From CAJQQY01 sp964564545 (lineage in GTDB: Bacteria > Bacteroidota > Bacteroidia > Chitinophagales > Saprospiraceae), in contig CAZMBP010000125.1 of assembly GCA_964564545.1 (NCBI GenBank), positions 1 to 64,000 on the forward strand: DNA of 64,000 nt, given 5' to 3'. A model generated the notes under the pieces. The model made no database searches. It saw only the letters and a list, made by a program, of their open reading frames with translations, and was not told where the DNA came from. The position numbers and the translations under genes were made by a program. Below, in pieces: positions 1-8,760 of this stretch; positions within the stretch are counted from its first letter, which is position 1, and each line of letters opens with the position of its first letter.

Positions 1-129
1 GGAACAAACAACCCTTTGCGATTAAATCTTACCCAAAATGAAAAGGATGCGCTTGTCGCTTTTATTGAAACACTTTCTGATGAAGTAATACCTACTGAGA
101 ATAGATTTACAGACCCTTTTATTGAGTAA
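1..129 (+). CDS. C-terminal fragment of a di-haem cytochrome c peroxidase-like protein
   Basis: Frame 1 is open from the window edge to a TAA at 127-129 and encodes 42 residues. The tail reads like the last helix of MauG/CcpA-type di-haem cytochrome c peroxidases: a leucine-threonine start, then EKDALVAFIETLSDE and a closing F-T-D-PF. In that family this helix packs behind the second haem domain, and the proteins act in the periplasm, reducing peroxide or modifying substrates. No haem motif (CXXCH) is visible because the gene starts outside the window. The call rests only on this short conserved tail, so another cytochrome c family protein remains possible. Confidence 0.55.
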   Translation, partial: GTNNPLRLNLTQNEKDALVAFIETLSDEVIPTENRFTDPFIE

Positions 130-152
130 TGGAGGCATTATTGATAATGGTA

Positions 153-177
153 AAACCGAGGCTATGTCTCGGTTTTT
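153..177. terminator. Shared intrinsic terminator between convergent genes
   Basis: The stem AAACCGAG / CTCGGTTT with a 7-nt loop is flanked by A and T runs, so it can terminate in both directions. The TAA stop of mnmE on the reverse strand (176-178) lies inside the T run, so coding sequence and terminator overlap by a few bases. Confidence 0.7.
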
Positions 178-1561
178 ATTTCCCAATACAAAAATTAGCA
201 AAAATATTCCCCAATAAATCGTCCGTTGAAATCTCACCTGTGATAGAACCAAGGTGATAAATTGCTTGACGGATATCCATCGCTACAAAATCAGAAGTCA
301 CACCGTCCTCCATACTTTGTAACACATCACTCAAACTAGTATGTGCTTTTTGCAAAGCATCAAAGTGCCGAGCATTGGTCACGACTGTACTTTCCAAATT
401 TAATTGATTGGTAATTACCGTGTTATGAATTTTATCTTTAAGGTGTTCGATATTCATTTTGGCGATAGCAGAAACTGGAACAAATTGATCTTCCGTTAAA
501 ATTTCATTCGTATAATGTTCCGCTTTGGTATATGGATTCAAATCCATTTTATTGGCAATGGCGAGAAAGTGAATTCCTTTTTTTACTAATTTTTCCAAAT
601 CAGCTTTTACTTCTTCTGGCTGCGTTTTGATCACATCAAAAACATAGATCAACAAAGCGGACTGATCGATTTTTTCAAAAGTTTTTTCTACACCAACTGC
701 TTCGATTGTGTCTTGCGCTTCTCGAATTCCAGCGGTGTCAATGAGGCGAAATTCTACTCCTTTGATATTTAAGACTTCTTCAATTGTATCTCTTGTAGTT
801 CCTGCAATTTCTGAAACGATAGCTCTTTCTTCATTTAACAATGCGTTGAGCAAAGTTGATTTTCCAGCATTCGGACGACCTGCGATAACGGTATTGATTC
901 CATTTTTGATAACATTCCCTAAACGGAAAGATTCGATTAAAGCATGAATCAATCCTTGTATTTTTTTTACCAAAGTTTTCAACTCATCTCGATTAGCAAA
1001 CTCTACATCTTCTTCCGCAAAGTCCAATTCTAATTCGATCAAACTCGCAAAATCTAAAAGCTCTTGTCGCAAGTTTTTTATTTCATCTGAAAAGCCACCT
1101 CGCATTTGTTGCATGGCAATTGCATGTGAACTTTCCGAACTCGAAGCAATCAAATCAGCTACCGCTTCTGCTTGCGATAAATCCATTTGTCCATTCAAAA
1201 AAGCACGTAAAGTAAACTCTCCTGGATTGGCCATGCGAGCTCCATTTTTAATAAAAACTTGAATTAATTTTTGAATGATAAAATTAGAACCATGGCAACT
1301 AATTTCAGCTACGTTTTCTTTGGTGTAAGATTTTGGAGTTTTAAAAATAGAAACTAAAACCTCGTCAATAATCTGTCCTTCATCTCGAATTGTACCCAAG
1401 TGAATCGTGTGCGTAGCTTGCTCCGTCAGTTTTTTTCCATAAAAAACTTGATCCACTATTTCAATCGCATCTTTTCCTGAAAGTCTAATCACCCCAATGG
1501 CACCCACGCCAGGAGGAGTTGCTAATGCTACTATCGTATCGTTTAAATTATGTTGACTCAT
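176..1561 (-). CDS. mnmE: tRNA uridine-5-carboxymethylaminomethyl(34) synthesis GTPase MnmE
   Basis: MnmE works with MnmG to install cmnm5 on U34 of tRNAs that read split codon boxes; it is cytoplasmic. The 461-residue length is normal. The N-terminal tetrahydrofolate-binding domain begins with the conserved NDTIVALATPPG. The inserted G domain shows the P-loop GRPNAGKS (residues 228-235), the switch I region with GTTRDTIEE, the DTAGIR motif and NKMD. The protein ends in the family's invariant FCIGK, which carries the catalytic cysteine. The ATG at 1561 is the family start. A TACCTTTG promoter box lies about 23 nt upstream. It stands alone on the reverse strand and converges on the cytochrome peroxidase-like gene. 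Confidence 0.97.
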   Translation of the reverse strand: MSQHNLNDTIVALATPPGVGAIGVIRLSGKDAIEIVDQVFYGKKLTEQATHTIHLGTIRDEGQIIDEVLVSIFKTPKSYTKENVAEISCHGSNFIIQKLIQVFIKNGARMANPGEFTLRAFLNGQMDLSQAEAVADLIASSSESSHAIAMQQMRGGFSDEIKNLRQELLDFASLIELELDFAEEDVEFANRDELKTLVKKIQGLIHALIESFRLGNVIKNGINTVIAGRPNAGKSTLLNALLNEERAIVSEIAGTTRDTIEEVLNIKGVEFRLIDTAGIREAQDTIEAVGVEKTFEKIDQSALLIYVFDVIKTQPEEVKADLEKLVKKGIHFLAIANKMDLNPYTKAEHYTNEILTEDQFVPVSAIAKMNIEHLKDKIHNTVITNQLNLESTVVTNARHFDALQKAHTSLSDVLQSMEDGVTSDFVAMDIRQAIYHLGSITGEISTDDLLGNIFANFCIGK

Positions 1562-1583
1562 GATCTATTTTTTTCAAAAAACG

Positions 1584-1591
1584 CAAAGGTA
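1584..1591 (-). promoter_or_regulatory. Bacteroidota -7 promoter box for mnmE
   Basis: On the reverse strand the sequence is TACCTTTG, a full match to the Bacteroidota sigma factor consensus TAnnTTTG. It lies about 23 nt before the mnmE ATG. A TTTTG about 24 nt further upstream may be the -33 element, but the spacing is slightly long. Confidence 0.6.
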
Positions 1592-1765
1592 AGAAAACCT
1601 AAATTAGAATTATTTCAAAAGAGTTTCTTAGGGATAAATTTGGTTTTCAAAATGAATAACAAATTTTTATAGAAATAGATGTAAAAAAAAAGGTTTTATA
1701 AAGTTTTACAAATCAGTATCTTAGAGAGTAAGTATTTTAATTTTTCAACTTCAAAACCTTTTAAA

Positions 1766-2377
1766 ATGAAAAAAACTAAATTCTTTAATTTTAAATTTAA
1801 TGGGCAAGTATTATTACTAATGACTAATCTTTTACTCCTCACGGTCATTTTAACCAACTTCTCCTTTGCAAAAAAATCAGCTTTTGATTTTATCAATTCT
1901 CCTAAAGCAACTGAAGTTGTAGAGACGAAGGCTGATGTAAAAGTCGAGAAGGAGGTAAACAATAAAGACGTGCCTACAAAAAATGACTTCATTGAAAAAG
2001 CTATTCATGAAGCAACCTTTTCTGAGCCTTTTATAGGAGAGATAACTATGTTTGGTGGAAATTTTGCCCCAAGAGGTTGGGCATTTTGTAATGGTCAATT
2101 ATTAGCCATTTCTTCAAATTCTGCTTTATTTTCTCTACTAGGTACAACTTATGGAGGAGATGGACGAACTACTTTTGCTCTTCCAGATCTTCGTGGACGA
2201 GTGCCAATTCATTCAGGACAAGGAGCGGGGTTACCAGATGTAAGGTTGGGACAAAAGAAAAATGGTACCTATGTTATGCCTTATTTTGATAATAAATATA
2301 ATCCTGTGCTTCCTCCTTCGACTCAAGCAGTTAATTATGTAATTGCTCTTCAGGGCATTTACCCTTCTAGAAGTTAA
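1766..2377 (+). CDS. Secreted phage tail-collar-fold protein, copy 1
   Basis: A 203-residue protein with an N-terminal signal sequence (hydrophobic stretch ending SFA near residue 36), a charged linker rich in V, K and E, and then a tail collar domain (Pfam Phage Collar family, also in MdpB-like microcystin-dependent proteins). Diagnostic motifs are FIGEITMFGGNFAPRGWAFC, NGQLLAIS, TTYGGDGRTTFALPDLRGR and the closing NYVIALQGIYPSRS. The collar domain is a small bacterial and phage fold of uncertain cellular role; here it is free-standing and exported. A paralogue begins 24 bp downstream in the same direction, so the two are probably co-transcribed. No T9SS sorting domain or phage genes are nearby, so a prophage remnant is unlikely. 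Confidence 0.85.
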   Translation: MKKTKFFNFKFNGQVLLLMTNLLLLTVILTNFSFAKKSAFDFINSPKATEVVETKADVKVEKEVNNKDVPTKNDFIEKAIHEATFSEPFIGEITMFGGNFAPRGWAFCNGQLLAISSNSALFSLLGTTYGGDGRTTFALPDLRGRVPIHSGQGAGLPDVRLGQKKNGTYVMPYFDNKYNPVLPPSTQAVNYVIALQGIYPSRS

Positions 2378-2401
2378 TTGTTTACCCAAAAAAATATTAT
2401 C

Positions 2402-3079
2402 ATGAAATTCAACAATTTTAAAATATATATAAGTTTTCTTGGCCTGTTTTTGTTGACTCAATGTGGAGTAGTTACCGTCGTTCCGCCCAAAGTAGATCCA
2501 CCTAAAGAAGAAACAGAAGTACCTCCGCCACCGCCACCACCATCAGTCGATAATCCATTAGTAACTAAAATTGATGGTGATCCACTTAAAAATGGGCATC
2601 CTAATATAGAACCAAATGGAGCTGTTCAATCCACGGCTAATTTTACTGGTAGTAGGGGAGCGAGTGCATTTATTGGTCAGATAAAAATCTTTGCAGGAAA
2701 TTTTGCTCCACGTGGTTGGGCATTTTGCAATGGCCAAGTTTTATCCATTAGCGAAAATCAAGCTTTATATAGTTTGTTAGGTACGACTTATGGAGGAGAT
2801 GGACGAACTACTTTTGCTTTACCAGATTTGAGAGGCCGAGCACCTGTTCATTCTGGAAAAACCGTTGGCGGAATTCCTGCTGAATACAAGTTGGGAAAAC
2901 GATATGGTTCTGCTAAGGCCAATACTTTTAAAGAAGAATATCTAAAACAAGAGGAATTAAAAAAGCTAATTGAAGTATCTGGTGGAGTTGCTATTCCAAT
3001 TCAAGGGATTGAAACTCAACCAACTCTTGGGATAAATTATATTATTGCTTTAGATGGAGTTTTTCCGAGTAGAAGTTAG
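2402..3079 (+). CDS. Tail-collar-fold lipoprotein, copy 2
   Basis: A 225-residue paralogue of the gene just upstream. The ATG at 2402 is preferred over a TTG at 2378 because it begins directly with a lipoprotein signal peptide ending in LLTQC, so the product should be lipid-anchored. A proline-rich spacer with seven consecutive prolines (residues about 42-48) precedes the collar domain (FIGQIKIFAGNFAPRGWAFC, TTYGGDGRTTFALPDLRGR). Unlike copy 1, it has an insertion of about 30 residues before the final INYIIALDGVFPSRS. A run of 33 nt spanning TTYGGDGRTTFA is identical to copy 1, which suggests recent duplication or gene conversion. A strong terminator follows. Confidence 0.85.
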   Translation: MKFNNFKIYISFLGLFLLTQCGVVTVVPPKVDPPKEETEVPPPPPPPSVDNPLVTKIDGDPLKNGHPNIEPNGAVQSTANFTGSRGASAFIGQIKIFAGNFAPRGWAFCNGQVLSISENQALYSLLGTTYGGDGRTTFALPDLRGRAPVHSGKTVGGIPAEYKLGKRYGSAKANTFKEEYLKQEELKKLIEVSGGVAIPIQGIETQPTLGINYIIALDGVFPSRS

Positions 3080-3112
3080 GGGAAATCGAAACTCCTATCC
3101 GATATTTCCATA

Positions 3113-3149
3113 AAAAAAGTGTATCACTCATGGAGTGATACACTTTTTT
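3113..3149. terminator. Bidirectional intrinsic terminator
   Basis: A perfect 17-bp stem, AAAAAAGTGTATCACTC with its complement, closed by the 3-nt loop ATG. A and T runs on the outer edges let it terminate both the collar gene pair on the forward strand and rpsT on the reverse strand. Confidence 0.9.
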
Positions 3150-3180
3150 ATCGTATAAAACAATCTATCTAAGATAGATA

Positions 3181-3432
3181 TTATAGGTTATTAACGTGTT
3201 TCGTTAATTTACCTTTAAGGTTCGCTGCTTTGTTTTTGTGCCAAGTGTTTTTCTTAGCCAATCTATCAATCATACTGATAACTTTAGGCAATAATTTTTC
3301 TGCCTCAGCTTTATCTTCCATTTCTCTCAAGTTCTTGATAGTCGTTCTAGCTGATTTTTTGTAGTAACGATTCTGAATACGCTTTTTAGCGTCTTGACGA
3401 ATTCTTTTCTTTGCTGACTTGTGATGTGCCAT
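3181..3432 (-). CDS. rpsT: 30S ribosomal protein S20
   Basis: An 83-residue basic protein that binds 16S rRNA during 30S assembly. The start MAHHKSAKKRIRQDAKKR and the middle block SARTTIKNLRE are typical of S20, as is the conserved NTWHKNKAANLKGKL near the C-terminus. The length is normal for the family. It is a single-gene unit with its own promoter box (TAAATTTG on the reverse strand, about 60 nt upstream) and a shared terminator downstream. S20 often represses its own translation; the roughly 50-nt leader is too short for me to assign a structure. Confidence 0.97.
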   Translation of the reverse strand: MAHHKSAKKRIRQDAKKRIQNRYYKKSARTTIKNLREMEDKAEAEKLLPKVISMIDRLAKKNTWHKNKAANLKGKLTKHVNNL

Positions 3433-3490
3433 TATGTATATATTTACTAATAAATTATGATCAAATTAAACCATTTTCACAAATGGAGTG

Positions 3491-3498
3491 CAAATTTA
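3491..3498 (-). promoter_or_regulatory. Bacteroidota -7 promoter box for rpsT
   Basis: The reverse-strand sequence TAAATTTG matches TAnnTTTG and lies 58 nt before the rpsT ATG, giving a leader of roughly 50 nt. Confidence 0.55.
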
Positions 3499-3776
3499 TA
3501 GCTTTTATTGATAAAAGAAAACTTTTATCCACATTTTATTTATGATTTTTTTAGAATTAAACATTTATAAAAAAGCTGAAAAACAGACAAAAAAAGTATT
3601 AAAACGACATCCAAATCAGCACATATTTAAATATTTTCAACGATATTTGCCTAAATTTTTTAAAATCTAAGAACATTATTGTGTTCTTATTCCTTAGACC
3701 TAAATAAGATCAATTATATAAATCAAAACACATTTGCGATCCTACCGTAAATACTTAGAAAAATACCATATTTAAT
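3499..3776. other. AT-rich divergent gap between rpsT and sucA
   Basis: No credible gene is present. A small hairpin, AAGAACA / TGTTCTT at 3669-3688, is bracketed by TCTAAG and CTTAGA and may sit in the sucA leader. I see no exact TAnnTTTG box for sucA here. Confidence 0.4.
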
Positions 3777-6572
3777 ATGAACGATTATTCCTACGTGTTC
3801 AACGCACATCCAAGTTTTATAGAATCTATGTACAAAAAATTTCAAGAAGATCCTGCTTCTGTTGAAGATGGTTGGAGATCTTTTTTTGAAGGTTTTGAAT
3901 TTGCTACTAAAGCGAATGGAAATGGTTCGAGCGCTACAGCTCCTAGCAGAACGATGAACGAAAAAGAATTCGGAGTACAATCCATTATTCATGGCTTCCG
4001 AACTCGTGGACATTTGAAATCAACTACTAATCCTATTCGTTCACGTCGTGATCGAAGTCCAAATTTAGATTTGGCGGATTACAACTTGGAAGAAAGTGAT
4101 TTAGACAAAACATTTATTGCAGGGGAGGAGATAGGTTTGAGAAATGCGACTTTACGACAGATCATCACTAAACTAAAAGAAATCTATTGTGGAAATATCG
4201 GTTATGAATATACTTATATAGAGAACCGAGAAAGAAGAATGTGGTTACGTGATAAAATCGAAAACCGAGATTCAAGCAATTTTGGATTAAGTCTTGAAAA
4301 AAAGAAACGGATTCTTCAAAAAGTAAGTGATGCAGTAGGATTTGAGAAATTTTTGCATACTAAATATGTTGGGCAAAAAAGATTTTCATTAGAGGGTGGT
4401 GAATCAACAATTGCAGCATTGGATGCAATTATTAATGCTGCTGCTAATGCGGAACAAGAATTTGGGAAAGGAACAAAAGAGCATCCAATTCATAATGTAG
4501 AAGAAGTGGTGATTGGGATGGCTCACCGTGGTCGATTGAATGTCTTGGCAAATATTATGGGGAAGACGTATGAGCACATTTTTAATGAATTTGAAGGTAC
4601 AGCTGTTCCTGATTTGAGTTTTGGAGATGGAGATGTAAAATATCACTTAGGTTATTCTTCACAAGTAAAAACACCTTCTGGCAAAAAGATACATTTGAAA
4701 TTGGCTCCTAATCCTTCGCATTTGGAATCAGTAAATACTGTGGTGGAAGGTTTTGCAAGAGCAAAAGCTGATATTTTATATAAAAGTAATTATGATAAAA
4801 TACTTCCAATTTTGATACATGGTGATGCTGCGATTGCAGGACAAGGGATTGTTTACGAAACGGTTCAAATGAGTCAGTTGGAAGGTTATTATACTGGTGG
4901 TACAATTCATTTTGTAATTAACAATCAAATTGGGTTTACAACTGATTTTGATGATGCTCGATCTTCAACTTATAGCACGGGGGTGGCAAGTTTGGTTCAG
5001 GCTCCTGTTTTTCATGTGAATGGAGATGATCCTGAAGCGGTGATTTTTGCAGTAGAATTAGCTACTGAATATCGTCAAAAGTTTCACACAGATGTTTTCA
5101 TTGATATGGTTTGTTATCGAAAGCATGGACATAATGAAGGTGATGATCCACAGTTTACGCAACCTGAGATGTACATTAACTTTATTAAGAATCACAAAAA
5201 CCCTAGAGAAATATATTCTCAAATTTTAGCTGAAAGAGGTGATATTGAAAAAGAGATGGCTGAAGAAATGGAAACAAAATTCTGGGCTGATCTCCAAAAA
5301 CGATTGGATAGCGTAAAGCAAAAATCATTGCCTTATGATTATCAAAAACCTGAGTTAGCTTGGAAAAAATTAACTCGTACTACCAACTTAAAAGATTTCC
5401 AAAAGTCACCTGAAACTGGAATCGCTAAAACCAAAATAAATAAAATCGTCAAGCACTTGATGACAATTCCTGAAAACTTCAATCAATTATCAAAAATCAA
5501 TCGATTGATTAAAGGAAAGCAAAAGTTACTTGATGTAAAAAAATTGGATTGGGCAATGGCCGAGATGATGGCTTACGGATCTATTTTATTAGAAAATAGG
5601 AATGTGAGAATGAGTGGTCAAGATGTGAAGCGTGGAACTTTCTCTCACCGACATGCCATTTTTAATGATGCTAAAAACTTTAAAGAACATAATAGATTAG
5701 ATGGGATGGCGAAGAGACAAGGGAAGTTTAGAATTTATAATTCTTTCCTTTCTGAGTTTGGAGTACTTGGTTTTGAATATGGATATTCTTTGGCTACACC
5801 AGATGATTTAGTGATTTGGGAAGCACAGTTTGGTGACTTTTATAATGGAGCACAAACGATTGTAGATCAATATATTTCTGCTGCCGAAAGTAAATGGCAA
5901 AGAATGAGTGGATTGGTGATGTTGTTACCTCATGGTTACGAAGGTCAGGGGCCAGAGCATTCAAGTGCTCGATTAGAAAGATTTTTACAAATGTGTGCAG
6001 AGGCAAACATAACTGTGGCAAACATCACGACTCCTGCAAATATTTTCCATGCAATGCGTAGACAATTGGCTCGACCTTTCAGAAAGCCATTGATTGTTAT
6101 GTCTCCAAAATCATTGTTGCGTCATCCGATGGCCGTTTCTGATTTGACGGAATTTGAAACAGGAAATGGTTTCCAAGAAGTGATTGATGACCCAAGTATC
6201 ACTTCTAGAAATGCGAAAAAAGTAAACCGTGTTTTGATCTGTACAGGGAAAATTTATTATGATTTGTTGGAAAAAAAGACAGCAGATAAAAGAGATGATG
6301 TGGCAATTGTAAGATTGGAACAATTATATCCATTGCCAACTACTCAGTTGAATAAGATTTTTAAACAATATAAAAATGCTGAATTCAAATGGGTGCAAGA
6401 GGAATCTGAAAACATGGGAGCATGGAGATACATCCAAGCAAAGTTTAAAGAGCATCATGAAAATATTGTGATTGATAATATATCGAGAAGAGCGACCGCT
6501 TCACCTGCGACTGGATTTAAAAAAGTTCATGAGAAACAGCAAGCAGAGATTATTACTAAGGCGTTCAAGTAA
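3777..6572 (+). CDS. sucA: 2-oxoglutarate dehydrogenase E1 component
   Basis: A 931-residue thiamine diphosphate enzyme of the TCA cycle that decarboxylates 2-oxoglutarate and passes the succinyl group to the E2 (SucB) lipoyl domain. The N-terminal E2-interacting segment (YSYVFNAHPSFIESMYKKF) is followed by the dehydrogenase core with GMAHRGRLNVLANIMGK, HGDAAIAGQGIVYE and the NNQIGFTT thiamine motif. The transketolase-like pyrimidine domain contains GQDVKRGTFSHRHA and LPHGYEGQGPEHSSARLERF. The length is right for the family. No sucB follows; instead the stop codon abuts a large inverted-repeat element. The E2 and E3 genes must lie elsewhere. Confidence 0.97.
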   Translation: MNDYSYVFNAHPSFIESMYKKFQEDPASVEDGWRSFFEGFEFATKANGNGSSATAPSRTMNEKEFGVQSIIHGFRTRGHLKSTTNPIRSRRDRSPNLDLADYNLEESDLDKTFIAGEEIGLRNATLRQIITKLKEIYCGNIGYEYTYIENRERRMWLRDKIENRDSSNFGLSLEKKKRILQKVSDAVGFEKFLHTKYVGQKRFSLEGGESTIAALDAIINAAANAEQEFGKGTKEHPIHNVEEVVIGMAHRGRLNVLANIMGKTYEHIFNEFEGTAVPDLSFGDGDVKYHLGYSSQVKTPSGKKIHLKLAPNPSHLESVNTVVEGFARAKADILYKSNYDKILPILIHGDAAIAGQGIVYETVQMSQLEGYYTGGTIHFVINNQIGFTTDFDDARSSTYSTGVASLVQAPVFHVNGDDPEAVIFAVELATEYRQKFHTDVFIDMVCYRKHGHNEGDDPQFTQPEMYINFIKNHKNPREIYSQILAERGDIEKEMAEEMETKFWADLQKRLDSVKQKSLPYDYQKPELAWKKLTRTTNLKDFQKSPETGIAKTKINKIVKHLMTIPENFNQLSKINRLIKGKQKLLDVKKLDWAMAEMMAYGSILLENRNVRMSGQDVKRGTFSHRHAIFNDAKNFKEHNRLDGMAKRQGKFRIYNSFLSEFGVLGFEYGYSLATPDDLVIWEAQFGDFYNGAQTIVDQYISAAESKWQRMSGLVMLLPHGYEGQGPEHSSARLERFLQMCAEANITVANITTPANIFHAMRRQLARPFRKPLIVMSPKSLLRHPMAVSDLTEFETGNGFQEVIDDPSITSRNAKKVNRVLICTGKIYYDLLEKKTADKRDDVAIVRLEQLYPLPTTQLNKIFKQYKNAEFKWVQEESENMGAWRYIQAKFKEHHENIVIDNISRRATASPATGFKKVHEKQQAEIITKAFK

Positions 6573-6777
6573 CCCCCAGCCCCTAAAGGGGAGCTTTTTT
6601 TCTATGCCTTTCGGCAAGGAAAAAAGATAAAGGCTATTTGATTGACAATGTTTGTTTTGAATAAAAATGGACTTTGAGAATTAATCTCAAAGTCCATTTT
6701 ATATTGCGGATAATCATCATCTTTTTTCCTTGCCGAAAGGCAAAGAAAAAAGGCTCCCCTTTAGGAGCTGGGGGTTA
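6570..6777. repeat. Composite inverted-repeat element, CCCCCAGCCCC family, copy 1
   Basis: The whole gap between two convergent genes is one nested palindrome. The outer left arm starts at the sucA stop codon (TAACCCCCAGCCCCTAAAGG and on through CTTTCGGCAAGGAAAAAAG). The right arm is its imperfect complement and ends in GGGGGTTA, which supplies the stop codon of the reverse-strand cytochrome gene. Inside lies a second, perfect 16-bp hairpin (6664-6700). The same architecture, including the same inner hairpin words, recurs at 26755-26998. The arms can act as two-way terminators, but the length and duplication look like a mobile or amplifying repeat. Confidence 0.85.
6664..6700. terminator. Inner hairpin of the 6.6 kb repeat, terminator-like
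   Basis: A perfect 16-bp stem, AAAATGGACTTTGAGA and its complement with a 5-nt loop, flanked by A and T runs. The core words AATGGACTTTGA and TCAAAGTCCATT are shared with the 26.85 kb hairpin. Confidence 0.7.
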
Positions 6778-7800
6778 ATTCGCTCTCATTTCAATATAAC
6801 TCCTCAAATCCTCCATCATTTGATCACTCATTTTCTCTTGAGTATATTGTGGCATATATGCTTTTTTTCCATTCATCGGAGGTGTTCCATATCTCGCAAC
6901 TTGATAAATCGAATATCGAGTATATTTTGAAATATGTTTATCCAAATGTTTGAAGGTTAATTTCTCATCATCCAAATCAAAGTAAGAATATCGCTTATCT
7001 TTATGGCAATGTTGACAACTTAATTCATAAATCAATTTTCCATTGTCAGGATTTCCTTTCAACCCATAACCAACTTTTCGATCACTTGGAGGCGTGATAA
7101 ATGTGGCAGGCGAACCTTGCAAATAATATGATTTAATTAATTCGATTGCTGCCCCTTTGTCGCCATTATTATTAATTGCTGCATTGACTGTTTTGTAATC
7201 CGCTTCTGATAAATTGAGATCTTCCATTTTTAACTCCATGGTCCAAAGCCAAGCTAAAACAGATTCAACTTCCCAATTTTTTAATTTTCGACCTTGTGCA
7301 CATTCTACAGCACAAAGTTGAATCGCTTCCCTAATATTATTTCTAGCAGGCTTAACAAGGTCTCCATACTTTTTATAATAATCACCATTATAAAAAGAAG
7401 TTCGATTAACAATTCCATAAAGTGATGTTCCTTGCAAAAATGGAATGCCGTTTTCTTTTGCATAATTCAATCTTGCCTGTGGATCAGAGACGCGAAGGTC
7501 GGGATCTTCTTTAACGGTATTATGGCAAGAAGTACAAACGAAATGCTTGCTTTGTTTTTTCGTTTTGCCACCTTTAGGTTTTTTTGCAATACCTCGCAAT
7601 GCTAAATCTTCACCAATTTTGGCAGAAGCACCGTCAATTAATTTGGGTTGATGTTGAATTGGAGCATCTCCCAATTTTTTTAAAACCTCAGAAATAGCGT
7701 CACTCTTCTTTACCTCGAGAAACGGTTTTTCTTCAGGTAAAAAACTAGTTAAAACTATTGTGGCAATTATTAATATAGATATCAAAAATAATTTTTTCAT
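6775..7800 (-). CDS. Di-haem cytochrome c, secreted
   Basis: A 341-residue periplasmic or surface c-type cytochrome with a signal peptide (MKKLFLISILIIATIVLTSF). Two haem-binding motifs are visible: CTSCH at 89-93 and CQHCH at 262-266. Between them is a cysteine pair region, LCAVECAQGRKLKNWEVES, that recalls the SoxA/TsdA-type tandem cytochromes, and a distal YMPQYTQEKMSDQ may supply a methionine ligand. The family role could be sulfur-compound oxidation or general electron transfer; I cannot choose between them. It is the last gene of a three-gene reverse operon with a DUF5777 barrel and a small CX4CH lipoprotein. Its stop codon lies within the flanking inverted repeat. Confidence 0.85.
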   Translation of the reverse strand: MKKLFLISILIIATIVLTSFLPEEKPFLEVKKSDAISEVLKKLGDAPIQHQPKLIDGASAKIGEDLALRGIAKKPKGGKTKKQSKHFVCTSCHNTVKEDPDLRVSDPQARLNYAKENGIPFLQGTSLYGIVNRTSFYNGDYYKKYGDLVKPARNNIREAIQLCAVECAQGRKLKNWEVESVLAWLWTMELKMEDLNLSEADYKTVNAAINNNGDKGAAIELIKSYYLQGSPATFITPPSDRKVGYGLKGNPDNGKLIYELSCQHCHKDKRYSYFDLDDEKLTFKHLDKHISKYTRYSIYQVARYGTPPMNGKKAYMPQYTQEKMSDQMMEDLRSYIEMRAN

Positions 7801-7847
7801 AAATGGTTCTTTTCACTTTTTCAAAAAAATCCAATAAGTACAGAGGA

Positions 7848-8714
7848 CTAGAGATTAAAAATTCTAGAAATAGTAAAGCCTAAACGAAATTCATTATCCC
7901 CCCAATTGCTTGTGGTGTAAGGGATGTAGTCGTTCTCAATAATTCCGGTTGCATTAGTAAAGTTAACTTGGAAAATATGTCCACCTGTGTCAATTTCTAA
8001 ACCGATTCCCATTGGAGCATAATAAATTTGAGAACCATCCGCTGCTTTAGGTCGATCTGCTAGTAAAAATGTAGCATCAGCAATGATTCCAAAAACTTTA
8101 TTGATTTGAATTCGAGTCGCTGCCCCAACTGAGAAAATACCATTCACATCGTTAAAGTTGACTTTATTTCGATGAGTATAGCCTGGCATTATCTGTAGAG
8201 TAAATCGCTCTGAAAATTTTCGAGCAATCAATGCTTGAGCAGTATATGAAACTCTATGAGCGAATTTATCAAAATTAGTTAAGGCATCACCTTCTGTACT
8301 TTTCATCGTTGAAATCGTCGAAACGCCCATCAGGGTCAGAGATATAGGCATTGAATTATCATCTTTTTGATGGAGGATTCTGTATTTTAACGAAGGACTA
8401 ACCAATGCTCCCAAAGCTCCTGCTCCTTTGGTTCTACTAACCCCAAAGGTTAATTCATCAGAAATTCCATATTCTAATCCAAATAAAACATCCGCTGCAT
8501 TTTCCAATCCATATAATGATTCCCAGCCTCCTTTGATATTTCCAAAGCGGTGACCAATTCGAAAATCTAATTTTCGATTTGGAACAGTTTCCACAGAGTG
8601 AGAATTAATAATTCGTGTATCTTTAAAAGTTTGAAAAACGGGATCTTGCGCATTCATTTGCAAAGAAGAAAAAATAAATAATGCACATATAATAAACAAT
8701 AAGCTATTTTTCAT
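7848..8714 (-). CDS. DUF5777 outer-membrane beta-barrel protein
   Basis: A 288-residue protein with a signal peptide ending near NAQ (residue 23). The N-terminal block TFKDTRIINSHSVETVPNRK followed by LDFRIGHRFG is diagnostic of DUF5777. The rest shows alternating hydrophobic and polar strands with glycine-rich turns, and the last residue pattern (...ISRIFNL) suits a barrel ending. DUF5777 barrels usually sit next to c-type cytochromes or YceI-like genes in Bacteroidota. Here it lies 47 bp before a di-haem cytochrome and 46 bp after a small cytochrome-like lipoprotein, so a porin-like or scaffold role in an outer-membrane electron-transfer unit is plausible. That role is inference. Confidence 0.85.
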   Translation of the reverse strand: MKNSLLFIICALFIFSSLQMNAQDPVFQTFKDTRIINSHSVETVPNRKLDFRIGHRFGNIKGGWESLYGLENAADVLFGLEYGISDELTFGVSRTKGAGALGALVSPSLKYRILHQKDDNSMPISLTLMGVSTISTMKSTEGDALTNFDKFAHRVSYTAQALIARKFSERFTLQIMPGYTHRNKVNFNDVNGIFSVGAATRIQINKVFGIIADATFLLADRPKAADGSQIYYAPMGIGLEIDTGGHIFQVNFTNATGIIENDYIPYTTSNWGDNEFRLGFTISRIFNL

Positions 8715-8760
8715 TTGTCAATATTATTAAGTGATTAGTGAGGTATTTAGATAGATAGAT

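Noticed and set aside
1766..3079. Prophage remnant because of tail-collar domains
   Set aside because: Both proteins have export signals and the neighbours are housekeeping genes; no other phage-like gene is present.
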